Origin: Mycolicibacterium sp. GF69
Lineage (GTDB): Bacteria > Actinomycetota > Actinomycetes > Mycobacteriales > Mycobacteriaceae
Direction: 5' to 3'
NCBI RefSeq assembly: GCF_003284965.1
Contig: NZ_QMEW01000008.1
Coordinates: 97,236-161,235, forward strand
Length of the DNA: 64,000 bases
This document shows positions 12,801-21,684 of this stretch, piece by piece. Position 1 is the first letter of the stretch, and each line of letters opens with the position of its first letter. The position numbers were made by a program, and so were the translations under genes. The notes under the pieces were generated by a model that worked only from the letters and a program-made list of their open reading frames with translations, had not been told where the DNA came from and made no database searches.

Positions 12801-15800
12801 CGCTCGGTCGGATAAGCAGGGTCCAGCGGCACATAGGATCCACCGGCCTTGAGCACCGCCCACCACGCTACGATCAACTCCGCGCGGCGGTCCATCGCCA
12901 CGGCCACCGCGCATTCCGGTCCCACTCCGGCCTCGATGAGCACCCGCGCCACCCGCGTCGACCACTCATCGAGCACCCGATACGAGAACTGCCGCTCACC
13001 GTCGACGACGGCCAAGGCGTCGGGACTGTCGGCCACCGCGGCCGCCAGCAGTTCGGGAGCCAGCCCCACCGGCGCGTGCAGCTGCGCACCCGACCACCGC
13101 GATAGCACAAGGTCGCGTTCACCGGCGGCGAGCAACGCGACGTCGCCCACGGGCACCGAGGCGTCGGCCACGACCGCCTCGAGCACTCTCTCGAACCAGC
13201 CGACCATCCGCTCGATGGTCGACCTCTCGTAGAGGTCTGTGGCATACGTGACCATGCCGGTGGCCATCGGCGCATTGGGACCAGCCGACTCACTGAGTTG
13301 GATGTCCAGGTCGAATTTGGCGGTGCGGGTGTCCATTTCGACGAGCTCGAGACTGACTCCCTCGAGCGCGATATCGGGCCGCACATTGTTCTGGAACGCC
13401 AGCGCCACCTGAAACAGCGGGTGATGCGATGTGGAACGCACCGGGTTGAGCTGCTCGACCAGCAACTCGAACGGCACATCCTGGTTGGAGTAGGCATCCA
13501 ACGCCTTCTGGCGCACCCGCTCGAGCACCTCGCCGAACGAGTCCTTCGAATTCACCGGGACCCGCAACACCCATGTGTTGACGAAGAATCCGACCAGATC
13601 GTCGAGTGCGGCGTCGGACCGCCCGGCGATAGGCGAGCCCATCACGACGTCGTCACCGGCCCCGGCGCGGTGCAACACCACCGCCAGGACGGCCTGCATG
13701 ACCATCGAGGCAGTCGTCTTGTGCGCCGCCGCCAGCGCCTTGACCTCAGCCCACAGCGGCGCGTCGATACGCAGTTCCACCCCGCCGCCGCGATAACTGG
13801 GCACCGCCGGACGCGGGCGATCCGCCGGGAGCGATGCCACTTCCGGCAAACCAGCCAGCTCCGCTCGCCAATAGCCCAGCTGCGCAGCGATCACACTGTC
13901 GGGATCGGATTCGACTCCCAACCAGTCTTGTTGCCACAGCGTGTAATCGGCGTATTGCACCGCTAGCGGCGACCAGCCCGGCTCCTGCCCCTGCCGACGT
14001 GCCCGATACGCCTCGGCCACGTCACGCACCATCGGTGCGAACGACCAACCGTCAAATGCAATGTGGTGTACGACGATTCCGAGCACATGCTGATTTGGGC
14101 CCACCGCATAAACTTGTGCGCGCAGCGGGATCTCGCCGGCCAGATCGAATCGATATTGCGCCAAGGTCGCCAGTTCGGCAGGGAGCTCGTCTCCGGATAG
14201 GGACGTCACCGCGTTGCCGCCGCGCCGCCACATCCCCGATGTCGCCGGCAGCACACGCTGATACGGCTCACCGTCAACGTCGGGGAAGACGGTGCGCAGC
14301 GATTCATGGCGGCCGACCACGTCGTCCAGCGCCGCCTCGAGTGCCTGCACATCAAGCGGGCCGCCGATCCTCAGTGCGGTCGGCATGTTGTAGGTCGCAA
14401 CCCCGCCCTCGAAGCGGTTGAGGAACCACAACCGGCTCTGGGCATACGACAGGGGCACAGTCGTCGGGCGCTTTACCGCGACCAACGGCTCGCGCCGGTC
14501 GCCGTCGTCGGTCACCCGATGTGCCAGCTGTGCCACGGTGGGCGAGTCGAACACTGCGCGCACTGAAAGGTGCGCATTCAGGGCGGTGTTAATCATGCCG
14601 ACCAGGCGCATCGCCAGGATGCTGTCCCCGCCCATTTCGAAGAAGGAATCCTCGACCCCTACGCGCTCGAGCCCGAGCACCTGGCCGTAGATGCCGACCA
14701 GGATCTCTTCGGCCGGCGTGGCGGGGGCACGGTACGCGCCGGCGTGGTATTCCGGTGCCGGCAGAGCGGGTCTGTCGAGTTTGCCGTTGACGGTCAATGG
14801 CAACGCGTCGAGCACCACGACGGCCGCCGGCACCATGTAGGCGGGCAGCTGCGCAGCCAACTTGGCCCGTAACTGCTCAGGATTGACTGTGGGGGAAGCG
14901 GTTTCAGCGACATAGGCAACCAGGCGCTTGTCGCCGGGACGATCCTCGCGGACGACGACCGCCGCCTGCGCAACGTCGTCGAATGCGCCCAACACCGCCT
15001 GGATTTCGCCCAGTTCGATGCGGTACCCGCGAATCTTCACCTGTTCATCGATGCGCCCCAGATACTGCAGTTGGCCGTCATCGCCCCACCGCACCAGGTC
15101 ACCAGTGCGATACATCCGTTGCCCTGGCTGTCCCGCTCCTGCGAACGGACAGGCGACGAATCGTGATCCGGTCAACCCAGGACGGCGCACGTATCCGACA
15201 CTCACGCCGCGGCCGGCCACATACAGCTCGCCAACCACACCTACCGGCACCGGACGCAACCACGCGTCGAGTGCGAACAACGCGGCGCCCGGCACCGGCA
15301 CTCCGATGGGCACCGACTCCGGGCCCGACGCCAATGGCCCACTCATCGCCGAATACACCGTGGCCTCCGTCGGGCCGTAGGCGTTGATCATCACGCGCGC
15401 GGACGCCCAGCGGCTGACCAAGTCCGGAGTGCAAGCCTCACCGGCCACCACGAGAGCCATCGATTCCAGCCCCTGCGACGGCAACATCCCCGCTGCGGAT
15501 GGCGTCTGACACAGCACACTGACTTTCTCGGTGACCAGCAACGCGTGGAAATCATCCGGCGAAGCCGCCACCGACTCGGGTACCACTACGAGCCGCCCAC
15601 CACCCAGCAGCGCGCCCCAGATCTCCCAGCACGACACGTCGAAGGCATACGAATGCCACTGCGTCCACACCTGACCCGGTGCGATCAGCGTCTGATCCGC
15701 TGACTGCAGCAGCTGGGCGACGCTGCCGTGGGTCACGGCAACGCCCTTCGGCACGCCGGTGGTGCCGGAGGTGTAGATGACGTAGGCGACATCATCTGCC

Positions 15801-17587
15801 GCAGGCACCGGCAAGCCGCCGGCGGGATGAGAGCCGATACGAGGATCGTCGATCGCGATCACCGGCACATCGAACCCGCTCAGCCGCTCGACCAACGTCG
15901 CGTTGGTGACCGCTGCCACCGGCGTGGCGTCTTCGAACATGAACCTGATCCGCGCTTCAGGATGCCCTGGGTCGATGGGCAGATATGCCGCCCCGGTCTT
16001 GAGGACGGCCAGTATCGCGATGATGGCCTCGGCGGATCGCCCAAACAGCAGGGCGACACACTCACCTGGGCCCGCACCCCGTTCGGTCAACAGATGCGCG
16101 ACCCGGTCCGCCGTCTCGTCGACCTCGCGGTAGGTCCATGACTGTTCCCCACAAACCAACGCCACCGCCTGCGGGGCACGCGCCACCTGTCGGTCGAACA
16201 ACGCGGGAATCGAAACCGGTGATGTGGCGGGAGCGGCAAGCACCGCCCGGTTACCCATCTCATCCAGTCGTTCGCGCTCGGCCACATCGAGCACACAGAT
16301 CGAACGCAGTGTGCGTGAGGGGTCGGCCAACATCGCCGACAAGACCTGTTCCAACTGCGTTGCCAGATCGGCGACGTCGACACTCGAAAGCGGATGCGCA
16401 CCGCCCGTGGTGCTCAGCGAAAGCTCCTCGCCCGCGCCGGAGAAGATGAACCCGAAGCCGCCCATCCGGCCGGCATTGGTCAAGGATGCCGATGCCGGGA
16501 CCCCACCGAAGTCCAAGCTGAACGATGCCGGGAGGAAGTTGATACTCACCCTGCTCGTCGACGCCCCAACGCCACGAGCGAGAGAATTGCGCTCAAGGCC
16601 ATGTACCGGAAACCGTTGGTGCTTCAGCGCTTCCTGCATTCGTCCGTCGACGAGCTTGCAGAAATCGGTAACAGTGGAATGCGGCGACAGCGGCAACACC
16701 AGCGGAACGATTCCAGCCAGCATCCCGGGCAGCGTCTTCGATTGCGGATGGACTCGCCTGCTGACCGGGAAGTCGAGCACGACGTTCGAACCGTCAGCAC
16801 ACCAGTCCCGCACGACGAGTGCACACGCCGCGGTAATGACCGCATTCTGCGGCACGCGCCACAAGTCGGCGAGATCTTCGACGCCGCGAAGAATCCGACG
16901 CTCCAAAGGCACCGGCTCAGAAGGCTCCCGTTCACAGTTGTCCGCGGAGTGGGACACCTGGTACTTCAGGGCGGTTTCCTGCGGCAGGCGTTCCGTCCAG
17001 AAGGCGAGGTCCTCGAGGTAATCGTTCGAGGATTCGTACTTTGACTCGTAAGCAACCAAGTCCCGCAATGAACCGAACAGAGCGGGAGAAACGGCTGCGC
17101 CGGAGACCACTGCGGAGTAGAGCGACGCGATCCGTTGGCCGACCAACGCAATGCCGAATCCGTCAAGGACGATGTGGTGGCAGCATCCGAACAGGTAGAA
17201 CTCATCCAGACGGGTCTTGAACAGGCCGAACCTGAACAGCGGGCCGGCCAGGGACATTGGTGTGCGCTCAAGCGAATCGGCGAGCCGACGGGCCTCCTGA
17301 GCGGGATCGAGCGCGCCACTGAGGTCATGGAACGTCACATCGACATCCGAGTAGTCGATCACCGTCTGCACGACCACGCCGTCTACTTCGGAGAACGCAG
17401 CTCTCAGTGGTTCGGCCTCGCGCACCACTCGGCGGATCGCCCACTCAAGAGCGTCTTGCTCTACCGGCCCATCGATTTTCACAAACAGGCCAAGTTGCCA
17501 CTCCGTGCCGGCTTGCCCCATTTCCTGCGCGAGCCATATGTCTAGCTGCCCACGCGTGATCGGCAGCGACCCGTCATCAAGCTCCAT
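1..17587 (-). CDS. Giant multimodular NRPS for an N-methylated lipopeptide (3' end beyond window)
   Basis: Open reading frame starts at ATG 17587 and stays open to position 1: 5862 codons, no stop, so the C terminus is missing. Domains in order: C-A-T, C-A-nMT-T, C-A-T, C-A-T, C-A-nMT and onward. All five condensation domains keep HHxxxDG (HHIVLDG, HHIAFDG, HHIAADG, HHVAADG, HHIAFDG). Carrier serines lie in GGDS at residues 989, 2438, 3496 and 4550. The N-terminal C domain fits fatty-acyl capture (lipoinitiation). No room for epimerization domains exists between a T domain and the next C, so all-L residues are expected. It follows the mbtH-like gene by 49 nt; the upstream GGGGG is a weak ribosome site. 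GPL synthetases (Mps1/Mps2) have racemizing modules; this one does not. Function as a lipopeptide synthetase is firm; the product is inferred. Confidence 0.93.
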   Translation of the reverse strand, partial: MELDDGSLPITRGQLDIWLAQEMGQAGTEWQLGLFVKIDGPVEQDALEWAIRRVVREAEPLRAAFSEVDGVVVQTVIDYSDVDVTFHDLSGALDPAQEARRLADSLERTPMSLAGPLFRFGLFKTRLDEFYLFGCCHHIVLDGFGIALVGQRIASLYSAVVSGAAVSPALFGSLRDLVAYESKYESSNDYLEDLAFWTERLPQETALKYQVSHSADNCEREPSEPVPLERRILRGVEDLADLWRVPQNAVITAACALVVRDWCADGSNVVLDFPVSRRVHPQSKTLPGMLAGIVPLVLPLSPHSTVTDFCKLVDGRMQEALKHQRFPVHGLERNSLARGVGASTSRVSINFLPASFSLDFGGVPASASLTNAGRMGGFGFIFSGAGEELSLSTTGGAHPLSSVDVADLATQLEQVLSAMLADPSRTLRSICVLDVAERERLDEMGNRAVLAAPATSPVSIPALFDRQVARAPQAVALVCGEQSWTYREVDETADRVAHLLTERGAGPGECVALLFGRSAEAIIAILAVLKTGAAYLPIDPGHPEARIRFMFEDATPVAAVTNATLVERLSGFDVPVIAIDDPRIGSHPAGGLPVPAADDVAYVIYTSGTTGVPKGVAVTHGSVAQLLQSADQTLIAPGQVWTQWHSYAFDVSCWEIWGALLGGGRLVVVPESVAASPDDFHALLVTEKVSVLCQTPSAAGMLPSQGLESMALVVAGEACTPDLVSRWASARVMINAYGPTEATVYSAMSGPLASGPESVPIGVPVPGAALFALDAWLRPVPVGVVGELYVAGRGVSVGYVRRPGLTGSRFVACPFAGAGQPGQRMYRTGDLVRWGDDGQLQYLGRIDEQVKIRGYRIELGEIQAVLGAFDDVAQAAVVVREDRPGDKRLVAYVAETASPTVNPEQLRAKLAAQLPAYMVPAAVVVLDALPLTVNGKLDRPALPAPEYHAGAYRAPATPAEEILVGIYGQVLGLERVGVEDSFFEMGGDSILAMRLVGMINTALNAHLSVRAVFDSPTVAQLAHRVTDDGDRREPLVAVKRPTTVPLSYAQSRLWFLNRFEGGVATYNMPTALRIGGPLDVQALEAALDDVVGRHESLRTVFPDVDGEPYQRVLPATSGMWRRGGNAVTSLSGDELPAELATLAQYRFDLAGEIPLRAQVYAVGPNQHVLGIVVHHIAFDGWSFAPMVRDVAEAYRARRQGQEPGWSPLAVQYADYTLWQQDWLGVESDPDSVIAAQLGYWRAELAGLPEVASLPADRPRPAVPSYRGGGVELRIDAPLWAEVKALAAAHKTTASMVMQAVLAVVLHRAGAGDDVVMGSPIAGRSDAALDDLVGFFVNTWVLRVPVNSKDSFGEVLERVRQKALDAYSNQDVPFELLVEQLNPVRSTSHHPLFQVALAFQNNVRPDIALEGVSLELVEMDTRTAKFDLDIQLSESAGPNAPMATGMVTYATDLYERSTIERMVGWFERVLEAVVADASVPVGDVALLAAGERDLVLSRWSGAQLHAPVGLAPELLAAAVADSPDALAVVDGERQFSYRVLDEWSTRVARVLIEAGVGPECAVAVAMDRRAELIVAWWAVLKAGGSYVPLDPAYPTERVAAVLDAVAAVCVLTCSTEVLAGAASRPVLRIDGLDLSPHSADPITDADRLAPLSVDNAAYVIFTSGSTGVPKGVVVSHAGLPGVAAAHRDRFGLGAGSRVLMVAAPTFDASIFEWMWAVGSRATLVVAAHDAYAGEALTDVLRAHRVDAALLTPTVLSTLEQARVPGLDTLVTGGEACPAELVASWAPGRRMFNAYGPTEATIWATCDALGVGEPVRIGTPIDGVTALVLDARLKPAPIGVAGELYLAGPAVARGYVGRPALTAERFVADPHGAAGMRMYRTGDVVRWTADGTLDYLGRADAQVKLRGQRLELGEVENTLLACPQVTRAAARLHTSDTGEHLVAYMSLEHATAADDESQTVEQWQNIYDELYDADIEAPEFGSDFRGWNSSYTDEPIPLAEMQQWRSATVDRIMELRPRRVLEIGVGSGLVLSQIAPACEKYWGTDFSAPTIRKLQSAVAAQPWGERVELLTQPAHIAGALPQGFFDTIIVNSVIQYFPSAQYLVDVLDTAVDLLAPGGALFIGDVRNYTLQSAFQTGVALAQAPGADTADIRHRVQRTILGEPELLLAPEFFTSWAAGHASADGLDIQVKRGAADNELTRYRYEVIVYKTPAAVRSLADAPTREWTSGEGLDGLHATLTAEHPDTVRITAIPHAGVISDVRLEQHLAEGLSLSDALACATGAPEAVTPEQLHRLGETNGYRVAVTWGAQPGTLDAVFTRPADVEHPPALCDLYLTSAHSGPSAYANDPHTNTKINAVRQWMSSRLPDYMVPAHFVVLDAFPMTSSGKIDRKALPEPVIAATPFREPQTRMERVVADIFAEVLGVDRVGIDDDFFALGGDSLIAIRVSARLQAALDREVPVRYLFDAPSVGALADRLNRKHHDGAAHAPLQAMPRPERVPLSFAQNRLWFLDQLQGPSAIYNMAVALRLSGKLDAEALGAALADVVSRHESLRTLFVTDDGIPRQVVTSPAESDFGWQVVDADGWPKARLSEAIGAAARHNFDLATEIPLRSMLFRTLDDEHVLVAVVHHIAADGWSIIPLVRDLGVAYDSRCAGRSPDWEPLAVQYIDYTLWQRAHLGDLDDASSPISAQIAYWERTLTGLPERLALPTDRPYPPVADHRGASVSVDWSAQLQQQVDRVAREHNATSFMVIQAALAVLLSEMSGSSDVALGVAIAGRGDPALDELVGFFVNTLVLRVDLSEEHDVAGVLDQVRRRGLTAYEHRDVPFELLVDRLNPIRSLTHHPLVQVMITWQNLPWHSSGPAAGLRLGNVEVTPLPADTCTARMDLVFSLAERWTEAGAPAGISGMVEFRTDVFDTGSIEALIRRLERVLLVITADPTQALSSLDVLDAAEHALLDEIGNRAVLAQPVVGLSIPAVFAEQVALAPDAAALTFAGRSLTYRELNEASNRLAHLLVGEGAGPARCVAMLLDRSAEAIIAILAVLKTGAAYLPIDPSVPVARIAFMVADSAPVAAVTSTVLGERLDGLGLKVVDAADPRVDSYPSTSLPGPAAEDIAHIIYTSGTTGTPKGVAVTHHNVTRLFDGLEVGLDMGPDLVWSQCHSYAFDYSVWEIWGALLFGGRLVVVPDEVTRSPRDLHALLVAEGVTVLSQTPSAVGMLSSKDLDRTALMIAAEPCPPDVVEQWASGRVMINGYGPTETTVYATISAPLVAGSVDVPIGLPVPGAALFVLDARLRAVPAGVVGELYVAGSGVGVGYVGRAGLSASRFVACPFGAPGHRMYRTGDLVSWGTDGQLRYVGRADEQVKIRGYRIELGEIQAALTALAGVDQAAVVARDDRAGEKRLVGYVTGNADPAQLRALLSDRLPAYMVPTAVVLIDALPLTVNGKLDKRALPAPEYDEDDSYRAPSTAVEEILAGIYAQVLGLERVGVDDSFFDLGGDSLSAMRVIAAINTALDVDVAVRVLFDASTVAQLAPRIGEGARGLPALVALDRPAAVPLSFAQQRLWFLEQLQGPSAIYNMPVALRLSGRLDAEALGAALADVAGRQETLRTVFAMVDGAPRQLLVPTERADFGWRVIDARGWSSTELEDAIREVASYAFDLSTEIPLRAKLFRVADDEHVLAAVVHHVAADGWSIRALVADLGSAYASRCSGRPPRWTPLPVQYFDYTLWQRRHLGDLEDGESPIAVQLAYWEQALAGLPERLALPTDRPYPPVADYRGATVTVDWPADLQQQLATVAREHNATNFMVVQAALALLLGEITASSDVAVGFPIAGRRDPALDELVGFFVNTLVLRVDLAGDPTVSSLLDQVQRRALAAYEHQDVPFEVLVERLNPNRSLTHHPLVQVMLAWQNFVGNPVADLALGDVQVTSLPVDTRTARMDIAFSLAECWTELGEPAGISGTVEFRTDVFDSAGIETLIDRLRRVLVAMTADPQRPLSSIDVLLDSSERAQLDRWGNRAVLTQASAPVSIPQLFDAQVARAPEATALTCEGRSWTYRALDEASNRLAHLLAERGAGPGQSVALLFSRSAEAIVAILGVLKTGAAYLPMDPAVPSARIEFMLEDAAPTAAVTTARLAERLEGFGHLAVIDIGDPRIDDYPATALPVPAAGDVAHIIYTSGTTGTPKGVAVTQHNVTQLFDALDVGFELAPAQVWTQFHSYAFDFSVWEIWGALLHGGRLVVVPDSVARSPEEFHALLVAEKVSVFTQTPSAVGLLSPEGLESAALVIGAEPCPPELVDRWAPGRVMVNVYGPTETTMWASKSTPLEEGSGAPSIGSPVTGAAFFVLDKWLRAVPAGVVGELYLAGRGVGVGYWRRAGLTASRFLACPFGPPGQRMYRTGDLVCWGSDGQLRYFGRADEQVKIRGYRIELGEIQAALSGLAGVEQAVVVAREDRPGDKRLVAYITGTADAADVRPQLAERLPGYMVPAAVVVIDTLPVTVNGKLDKRALPAPDYGDTDGYRAPTTAVEEILAGIYAQVLGLERVGTGESFFDLGGDSVSAMRLIAAINTGLDVDLGVRTLFDAPTVSQLAPHIDAASGRRQPLAPVDRPAVVPLSYAQSRLWFLNRFEAGAATYNMPIAFRISGALDVEALGVALDDVIARHESLRTVFPDVGGVPSQKVLPAQAGMWRRESATVVPLPASEVEDALMALAGYRFDLAGEIPIRAQLYAVGPEQYVMGIVLHHIAFDGWSMVPMVRDVAEAYRARRQGVPPGWAPLPVQYVDYTLWQQDWLGAETDPDSVIAGQLAYWQKELADLPEVVSLVADRPRPPVPSYRGDGVELRIDSQSWAGIKAVAAAHNATASMVMQAVLAVVLHRAGMGEDIALGTPIAGRSDQALNELVGFFVNTWVLRVGVESGQRFSEVLAQVRQKALDAYSNQDVPFERLVEQLNPVRSTSHHPLFQVALAFQNNVRPEVAFDGLDVEPVEVLTRTAKFDLDFDLREEASGDPSAPMATGVVTYATDLFDRSSIERLVGWFDLIVAAVVVDASVVIGEVGLLSGGERDLVLSQWSGAGVAAPIGVALELLSAAVAAEPDAVAVVDGERQLSYRVLDEWSTRVARVLIEAGVGPERPVGVAMDRSSELVVAWWAVLKAGGAYVPLDPAHPTERIAAVLDAVAAACVLTCGANTLAGAGERPVLRIDDRSVCGISAEPITDADRLAPLSADNAAYVIFTSGSTGVPKGVAVSHAGLLGLAAGQRETFGLTAASRVLMVAAPTFDASVFEMLLASGAGATLVVAPRDAFAGDALTEILHDQRVTAAVMTPSVVASLERARLNALDTLITAGEACAEELVAVWAPGRRMFNAYGPTETTIWSTCTVPLSARQPVDIGAPIPGICALVLDSRLNPTPTGVVGELYVAGSALARGYVGRLALTAERFVANPFGGAGERMYRTGDLVRWTSAGTLQYLGRADAQIKLRGQRIELGEIENTLLGCPQVTQAAATVHHSDTGADHLIAYVALEHASSVDHEAEIVDQWQHMYDELYGAEAELPDFGMDFRGWNSSYTGDPIPLTEMQEWRHATVDRILALRPRRVLEIGSGSGLILSQVAPNCERYVGTDMSAAAVENIASSLERLQIPWRDRVELLTRPAHVTAGLPSGYFDTVIVNSVIQYFPNAGYLAEVIDAALDLLAPGGALFIGDVRNHSLQRAFQTAVAFERTTNDDAVEIRQRVERALLGEPELLLAPEFFTAWAAEHSAVTGLDIQVKRGMADNELTRYRYDVVIHKAPTEVRSLAAVPTWEWDPSGGLIGLRAALKTQRVDAVRVSAIPRAGVIGDVRVEQALAAGLTAAEARSKAAVTPEAPEAPEAVVPEQL
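3805..6975 (-). other. NRPS module 4: C-A-T
   Basis: Residues about 3538-4594. C domain with HHVAADG near residue 3680. A-domain pocket D-F-W-T-V-G-V-M-W, with VIGAEP replacing the common VAGEA-type motif. No methyltransferase. Carrier serine 4550 lies in [10 protein letters not shown]. The T domain and the A-T linker are very close to those of module 3 at the DNA level, so modules 3 and 4 look like an internal duplication whose pockets later diverged. Confidence 0.85.
6976..10139 (-). other. NRPS module 3: C-A-T
   Basis: Residues about 2483-3537. The C domain opens with [15 protein letters not shown] and has HHIAADG near residue 2626. A-domain pocket reads D-Y-W-S-M-A-G-V-Y. The usual glycine after position 301 is replaced (IAAEP). 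No methyltransferase insertion: carrier-to-carrier distance is 1058 residues against 1449 for module 2. Carrier serine is residue 3496 in [10 protein letters not shown]. Substrate not predicted. Confidence 0.85.
10140..14512 (-). other. NRPS module 2: C-A-nMT-T (N-methylating)
   Basis: Residues about 1026-2483. C domain with HHIAFDG near residue 1174. A-domain pocket D-A-F-L-V-G-A-I-W, a small aliphatic-type pocket. Between the A core and its terminal lysine motif lies an N-methyltransferase of about 390 residues. It starts around [11 protein letters not shown] (near 1957), has the SAM loop VLEIGVGSG near 2017, and continues through VIQYFP. The A domain resumes with PEQL and ends at [11 protein letters not shown]. 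Carrier serine 2438 lies in [11 protein letters not shown]. It should add an N-methyl aliphatic residue such as MeLeu, MeVal or MeIle; the exact choice is inference. Confidence 0.88.
14513..17587 (-). other. NRPS module 1: C(starter)-A-T
   Basis: Residues about 1-1025. The C domain (HHIVLDG near residue 137) begins at the very N terminus with no loading domain, which suits direct acceptance of a fatty acyl group. The A domain runs from about residue 457 to the [10 protein letters not shown] lysine motif near 935. Pocket residues read by alignment to GrsA positions 235-331 are D-V-W-C-V-A-A-V-Y. I do not recognise this as a standard Val, Phe or Thr code, so the first amino acid is left open. 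The carrier serine is residue 989 in [11 protein letters not shown]. Confidence 0.85.
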
Positions 17588-17636
17588 CGGACCCCCAAAA
17601 CCGCGGGTTTCTACCCTTAGCCCCCCGACCTTTTAA

Positions 17637-17861
17637 CTATTGACCGCGATCTTTTGCCAACCTGTCGCGCAGACTTTTCGGCCGAATATCAGGCCAGTTC
17701 TGTTCGATGTAGTCGAGACAGGCGGCACGGTCCGCTTCGCCGTAAACCACCCGCCAACCGGCTGGAACATCGGCAAAAGTCGGCCAAAGACTGTGCTGCT
17801 CCTCATCGTTAACCAGAACGACGAAGGTGCCGTTGTCGTCATCGAACGGATTGATGCTCAC
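17637..17861 (-). CDS. MbtH-like NRPS adenylation partner
   Basis: 74 residues from GTG 17861 ([11 protein letters not shown]), the usual length for the family, with AGGAG just upstream. An ATG at 17912 would add 17 unrelated residues. It carries the family signature: [10 protein letters not shown], then PAGW, then the WPDIRPKSL block; the last has P where T is common (WTD). MbtH-like proteins bind adenylation domains and are often needed for their folding or activity. It sits 49 nt upstream of the NRPS gene on the same strand, so it is the likely dedicated partner. The same arrangement is known from GPL loci. Confidence 0.93.
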   Translation of the reverse strand: MSINPFDDDNGTFVVLVNDEEQHSLWPTFADVPAGWRVVYGEADRAACLDYIEQNWPDIRPKSLRDRLAKDRGQ

Positions 17862-18015
17862 CCTGCTCCTCACGATCTTGTCGACATGGGTCCGTCGACG
17901 AATGTAGACCACCCAACGATAGATGAGGTGAGCAGTGACAGGTGTGGTTTCGGAAAGTTATCAGCGAACTAAGCAGCCCAAAATTGACGCGCTCAGCAAC
18001 TAATACCCCAAGCTA

Positions 18016-18041
18016 GGGCCCCCGAGCGGCAGCGGGGGCCC
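18016..18041. terminator. GC-rich 9-bp hairpin between mmpL and mbtH
   Basis: GGGCCCCCG and CGGGGGCCC form a perfect 9-bp stem with an 8-nt loop. It lies in the non-coding gap between the downstream mmpL end and mbtH. It has no T tract on either strand, so it could be an intrinsic-like terminator or attenuator separating the export and synthetase transcripts. Function is inference. Confidence 0.4.
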
Positions 18042-18711
18042 AATGACCAGCGTAGACAGCCTTTGATCTTGTCAGTAGCACCGGCCGGGGACGAAAGCAA
18101 CCCCTTCCGAGCGGCGATTTCATCATACTTGCTGACGCTGCGAGCGAACTAGATGCTGGCGCGGTGCCGTCGGCTAGCAAATCCGAGTAAGTAATGTGCG
18201 CGTTGGCCGCCAGCGCATCAGCGCATGACCTCGATTGCCCCGTCGGGCGCCAGATGAAGTCGGTGGCGCTTCGCCTCAGAGCGTCCAAACCGAGTTTGCC
18301 GTTCGGCGTTGCTGCCACCGCTTTCCAGCCAACGGACACGCACGACGTAAAACTTGATGGTGTCTCATAGCTGAAATACTCGCTAGAGGATCAGGAAAGG
18401 TTTCCCTGTCCCCGCGAACCGATTCAGTAGTTATTGCAGACGCTGATGAGCTGCTGCATACGCGAAGTATTGCTCTCGACCCGGTGAACTAGCGACCATC
18501 TCGGCCATGCGCCCCCGTTCATCGCGCCACACCAGCCACGGAGCCAGTCCCGCGAACGACTGTTTGATCATGTAGAGGACATCCCCTGCGTACTTTTGAT
18601 ATCCGAAACGCGAAGCTACTGGTTGACCAAGGCGATGTCCGACCACCTACTGGCGCTCGTTAGCCTCCGCATACCGTCTGCCACAAACAGTCACTCAGAC
18701 CGAATCACACA
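18042..18711. other. Non-coding gap between mmpL and mbtH with one weak small ORF
   Basis: Together with the hairpin to its left this makes an 850-nt gap inside an otherwise tightly packed minus-strand cluster. The only open frame of possible interest is 18431-18646 (minus, GTG start directly after a stop, 71 codons). It contains LVWRDERGRMAEMVASSPGR and matches no family I know. It could be a remnant of a lost gene or chance. The other minus-strand frame, 18013-18339, looks random. No transposase or tRNA was seen. Confidence 0.4.
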
Positions 18712-21588
18712 TCAGGGGCCTTCTCGGAGCAGTGAGGCCCGTACCAACGGACGTGGCCCCGAGGAACGGAGTAATCCGCTGGCGGGACGAGGACGCACTA
18801 TTTGCGGCCACCAGAACCATCGGCCCAGCAGCGCCGCGATCGAAGGTGTCAAGAACGCGCGCACTACCAGCGTGTCGAACAACAAACCCAAGCCGATCGT
18901 CGAACCGACTTGGCCGATAATGCGCAGATCGCTCACCACCATGGACAACATGGTGAATGCAAACACCAAGCCGGCGGCCGTCACAACCTTACCGGTACCG
19001 CCCATCGCCCGGATGATGCCAGTGTTCAAGCCGGCACCTACCTCCTCTTTCATCCGGGATACGAGCAGCAAATTGTAGTCGGAACCCACGCCCAAAAGGA
19101 TGATTATTGACATCGCGAGCACGAGCCAGTGCAGATGAATGCCCAGGATATGCTGCCAAATGAGGACCGAAAGACCGAATGCGGCGCCCAAGGACAACGC
19201 CACCGTGCCGACGATGACCAGGGCGGCAATAAAGCTCCGCGTAATGATCAGCATGATGATGAAGACAAGGCAGAGAGCGGCAACGCCCGCGATCAAAAGG
19301 TCATAAGTCGAGCCGTCTCGCATATCTTTGTACGTGGCAGCAGTGCCTGCGACATGTATCTTCGCATTCTCCAACGGGCTCACTTTGAGCGCTTCTTCGG
19401 CCGCAGTTTTAATCGCGTCCACGCGCGCCAATGACTCCGGCGAACCCGGATCATCCCTATGCGAGATTATTAGTCGCATGGCTTTACCGTCCGGCGAAAA
19501 GAACAAACCCATTGCTCGCTTGAAGTCTTCATTCTCAAAGACTTCGGGCGGGAGGTAGAAAGAGTCGTCGTTGTGGGCGGCGTCGAACACTTTGCCTATG
19601 GCAGTGGCATTCGCCGATCCCTCTTCCATCTGTTCGAGCATGCCTGACATTGTGCTATGCATGGTGAGCATCGAAGAGCGCATCTTCGCGATGGTCGCGA
19701 TCATCTGCGGGAAATCGGCGATCATCTGCGGCATGATCTGATCTACCTTCTCGATGAGTTCGACAAGAATGGACAGTTGAGCGGTGATTTTATCCGTGCC
19801 GTCCATTGTTTCGAATATGGACCTAAGCGATAAGCAAATGGGAATATTGAAGCAATGCGGCTCCCAATAGAAGTAATTGCGGATCGGCCTGAAGAAGTCA
19901 TCGAAATCTGCAAGATGATCGCGAACTCCGCCTACGCTATCCTCTAAACCGCGCATTTTGCCAACCATACTATGAGTTAACTCGTTAGTTTTCTTCATCA
20001 AGGCGTACATCTTTTGCATCTGCGCTTGCATATCAGCCATCGCGTCGGCCTGTTTCAACAAGAGATCCATGGTTCTATCCATAAAAGGCAACATCTGAAC
20101 CATGCCCGCGGACTGCAAGCTGATAATGAAAGGGATGGAAGTGCGTTCAAGAGGCGTCCCCTCCGGCCGTGTTATGCCCTGCACCCTGGAAACGCCCGGG
20201 ACGGCGAACACCTTCTTGGCTAATTTGTGCAGGGTCAAAAAGTCTGCTGGGTTGCGCATGTCGTGATCGGCCTCGATCCAGACGATGTCCGGCATTACCC
20301 GCGACTGGGGAAAATGCCGTTCGGCCGCCGCGAACCCGACATTGGCCGGGATATCCTGCGGCATGTACACACGATCGTTGTAGCTGGATTCATATGCCGG
20401 AAGGGCCAGCAAGCCGACGAGTGCGACTACGCTCGCCGCAACGAGGATTGGCGCGGGCCATCGGACGATAGCAGTGCCCAGCCGCCGCCATCGGCGGACC
20501 GCGACCATCCTCTTGGGTTCAAACAAACCGAATCGGCTACCCGCAGCAATACTCGCCGGGATGAGAGTGACAGCAACGGCCACCACAACCATCATCCCCA
20601 GCGCGCCTGGGACACCAATGGTTTGGAAGTAGGGAAGCCTTGCAAAGCTGAGACAGAAAATCGCAGCCGCGATTGTCGTACCGGAGGCCAAGACCACTTT
20701 GGCAACGCTGCGGAAGGTGGTATAGAACGCGGTTTCCGGGTCTTCACCAGCCTGACGGGCCTCGTGATAGCGACCGAAGAAAAAGATTGCGTAATCCGTA
20801 CCCGCAGCTATACCCAGCGACACCAGCAAGTTGACAGCGAAAATTGAGAGTTCGAAAACCTGGTGATCACCGAGAAACGCGACGAAGCCGCGGGCAACCT
20901 GTACCTGGACTCCTACCATGATCGCGACGCCGAGCACAGTGACGATCGAGCGGTAGACGAACAGCAGCATGATCAGGATCACCGCGATGGTGACTATGGT
21001 GATCTTGAGGATGGAATCGTCACCGGCGCTGTTCATATCGGTGACTAGCGGCGCCGGACCCGTGACGTAAGCCTTTATCCCCGGCGGCGGGGGCGTTCGT
21101 TCGACGATGTCGCGAACCGCCTGAACGGACCGATTTGCTTTGGCCTCGCCCTGGTCACCGACCAGGTTTACTTGGACATACGCAGCTTTGCCGTCGGCGC
21201 TTTCTGCGCCGGGGGCTGTCAGCGGATCCCCCCAGAAATCCTGCACGTGATGGACGTGGCCAGTGTCGGCGCTCAGTTGGCGTACCAACTCGTCGTAGTA
21301 CGAGTGCGCGTCGAGACCGAGCGGTTGCTCACCTTCCAGGACGATCATCGCGAAGCTGTCGGACTCCGATTCTTCGAAGACCTCTCCCATGCGCTTCATC
21401 GACTGCAACGACGGCGCGTCCTCCGGCACCTGCGACACCGACTGGTCTCTGCCCACCTGTTCGAGCGAGGGCAGCGCGAAGAAGGTTACAGCGGCGATCG
21501 CCACCCAGCCGATGATGATGAACACGGACAGCCGATGGACTGTCCGCGGAATAAATCCCGGGCGGCTATTCAGTCGGCGGTCGCTCAT
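18712..21588 (-). CDS. mmpL: MmpL-family RND lipid transporter (second copy, downstream)
   Basis: 958 residues from ATG 21588 ([12 protein letters not shown]), with GAAGG seven bases upstream; a GTG six codons earlier is possible. MmpL proteins are inner-membrane, proton-driven exporters of cell-envelope lipids. One transmembrane segment (about 20-45) precedes a periplasmic domain, then a five-helix bundle holding [12 protein letters not shown] near residue 265. The second periplasmic domain has a long Met/Gln/Lys-rich coiled coil (about 490-650) and a Cys pair in [12 protein letters not shown]. The second helix bundle has [12 protein letters not shown]. The two Asp-Tyr pairs are the proton-relay residues of the family. 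It resembles MmpL4a/b of GPL loci and probably exports the lipopeptide. Confidence 0.93.
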   Translation of the reverse strand: MSDRRLNSRPGFIPRTVHRLSVFIIIGWVAIAAVTFFALPSLEQVGRDQSVSQVPEDAPSLQSMKRMGEVFEESESDSFAMIVLEGEQPLGLDAHSYYDELVRQLSADTGHVHHVQDFWGDPLTAPGAESADGKAAYVQVNLVGDQGEAKANRSVQAVRDIVERTPPPPGIKAYVTGPAPLVTDMNSAGDDSILKITIVTIAVILIMLLFVYRSIVTVLGVAIMVGVQVQVARGFVAFLGDHQVFELSIFAVNLLVSLGIAAGTDYAIFFFGRYHEARQAGEDPETAFYTTFRSVAKVVLASGTTIAAAIFCLSFARLPYFQTIGVPGALGMMVVVAVAVTLIPASIAAGSRFGLFEPKRMVAVRRWRRLGTAIVRWPAPILVAASVVALVGLLALPAYESSYNDRVYMPQDIPANVGFAAAERHFPQSRVMPDIVWIEADHDMRNPADFLTLHKLAKKVFAVPGVSRVQGITRPEGTPLERTSIPFIISLQSAGMVQMLPFMDRTMDLLLKQADAMADMQAQMQKMYALMKKTNELTHSMVGKMRGLEDSVGGVRDHLADFDDFFRPIRNYFYWEPHCFNIPICLSLRSIFETMDGTDKITAQLSILVELIEKVDQIMPQMIADFPQMIATIAKMRSSMLTMHSTMSGMLEQMEEGSANATAIGKVFDAAHNDDSFYLPPEVFENEDFKRAMGLFFSPDGKAMRLIISHRDDPGSPESLARVDAIKTAAEEALKVSPLENAKIHVAGTAATYKDMRDGSTYDLLIAGVAALCLVFIIMLIITRSFIAALVIVGTVALSLGAAFGLSVLIWQHILGIHLHWLVLAMSIIILLGVGSDYNLLLVSRMKEEVGAGLNTGIIRAMGGTGKVVTAAGLVFAFTMLSMVVSDLRIIGQVGSTIGLGLLFDTLVVRAFLTPSIAALLGRWFWWPQIVRPRPASGLLRSSGPRPLVRASLLREGP

Positions 21589-21684
21589 AGCGCCTTCAGC
21601 GGCCACGAATCCAATTGACCACCCATACTGCTGCGAAGTCGGCCGCTGACACTGTGGCTTTGCACGACAAGGTCTCTCACGACG

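Noticed and set aside
1..17587. Frameshift or pseudogene in the NRPS
   Set aside because: I followed the minus-strand frame through all C, A, nMT and T motifs and found no break or stop. The lack of a stop is due to the window edge.
18013..18339. 108-codon minus-strand frame as a gene
   Set aside because: No ribosome site, no recognisable motif, and it spans the 18016-18041 hairpin.
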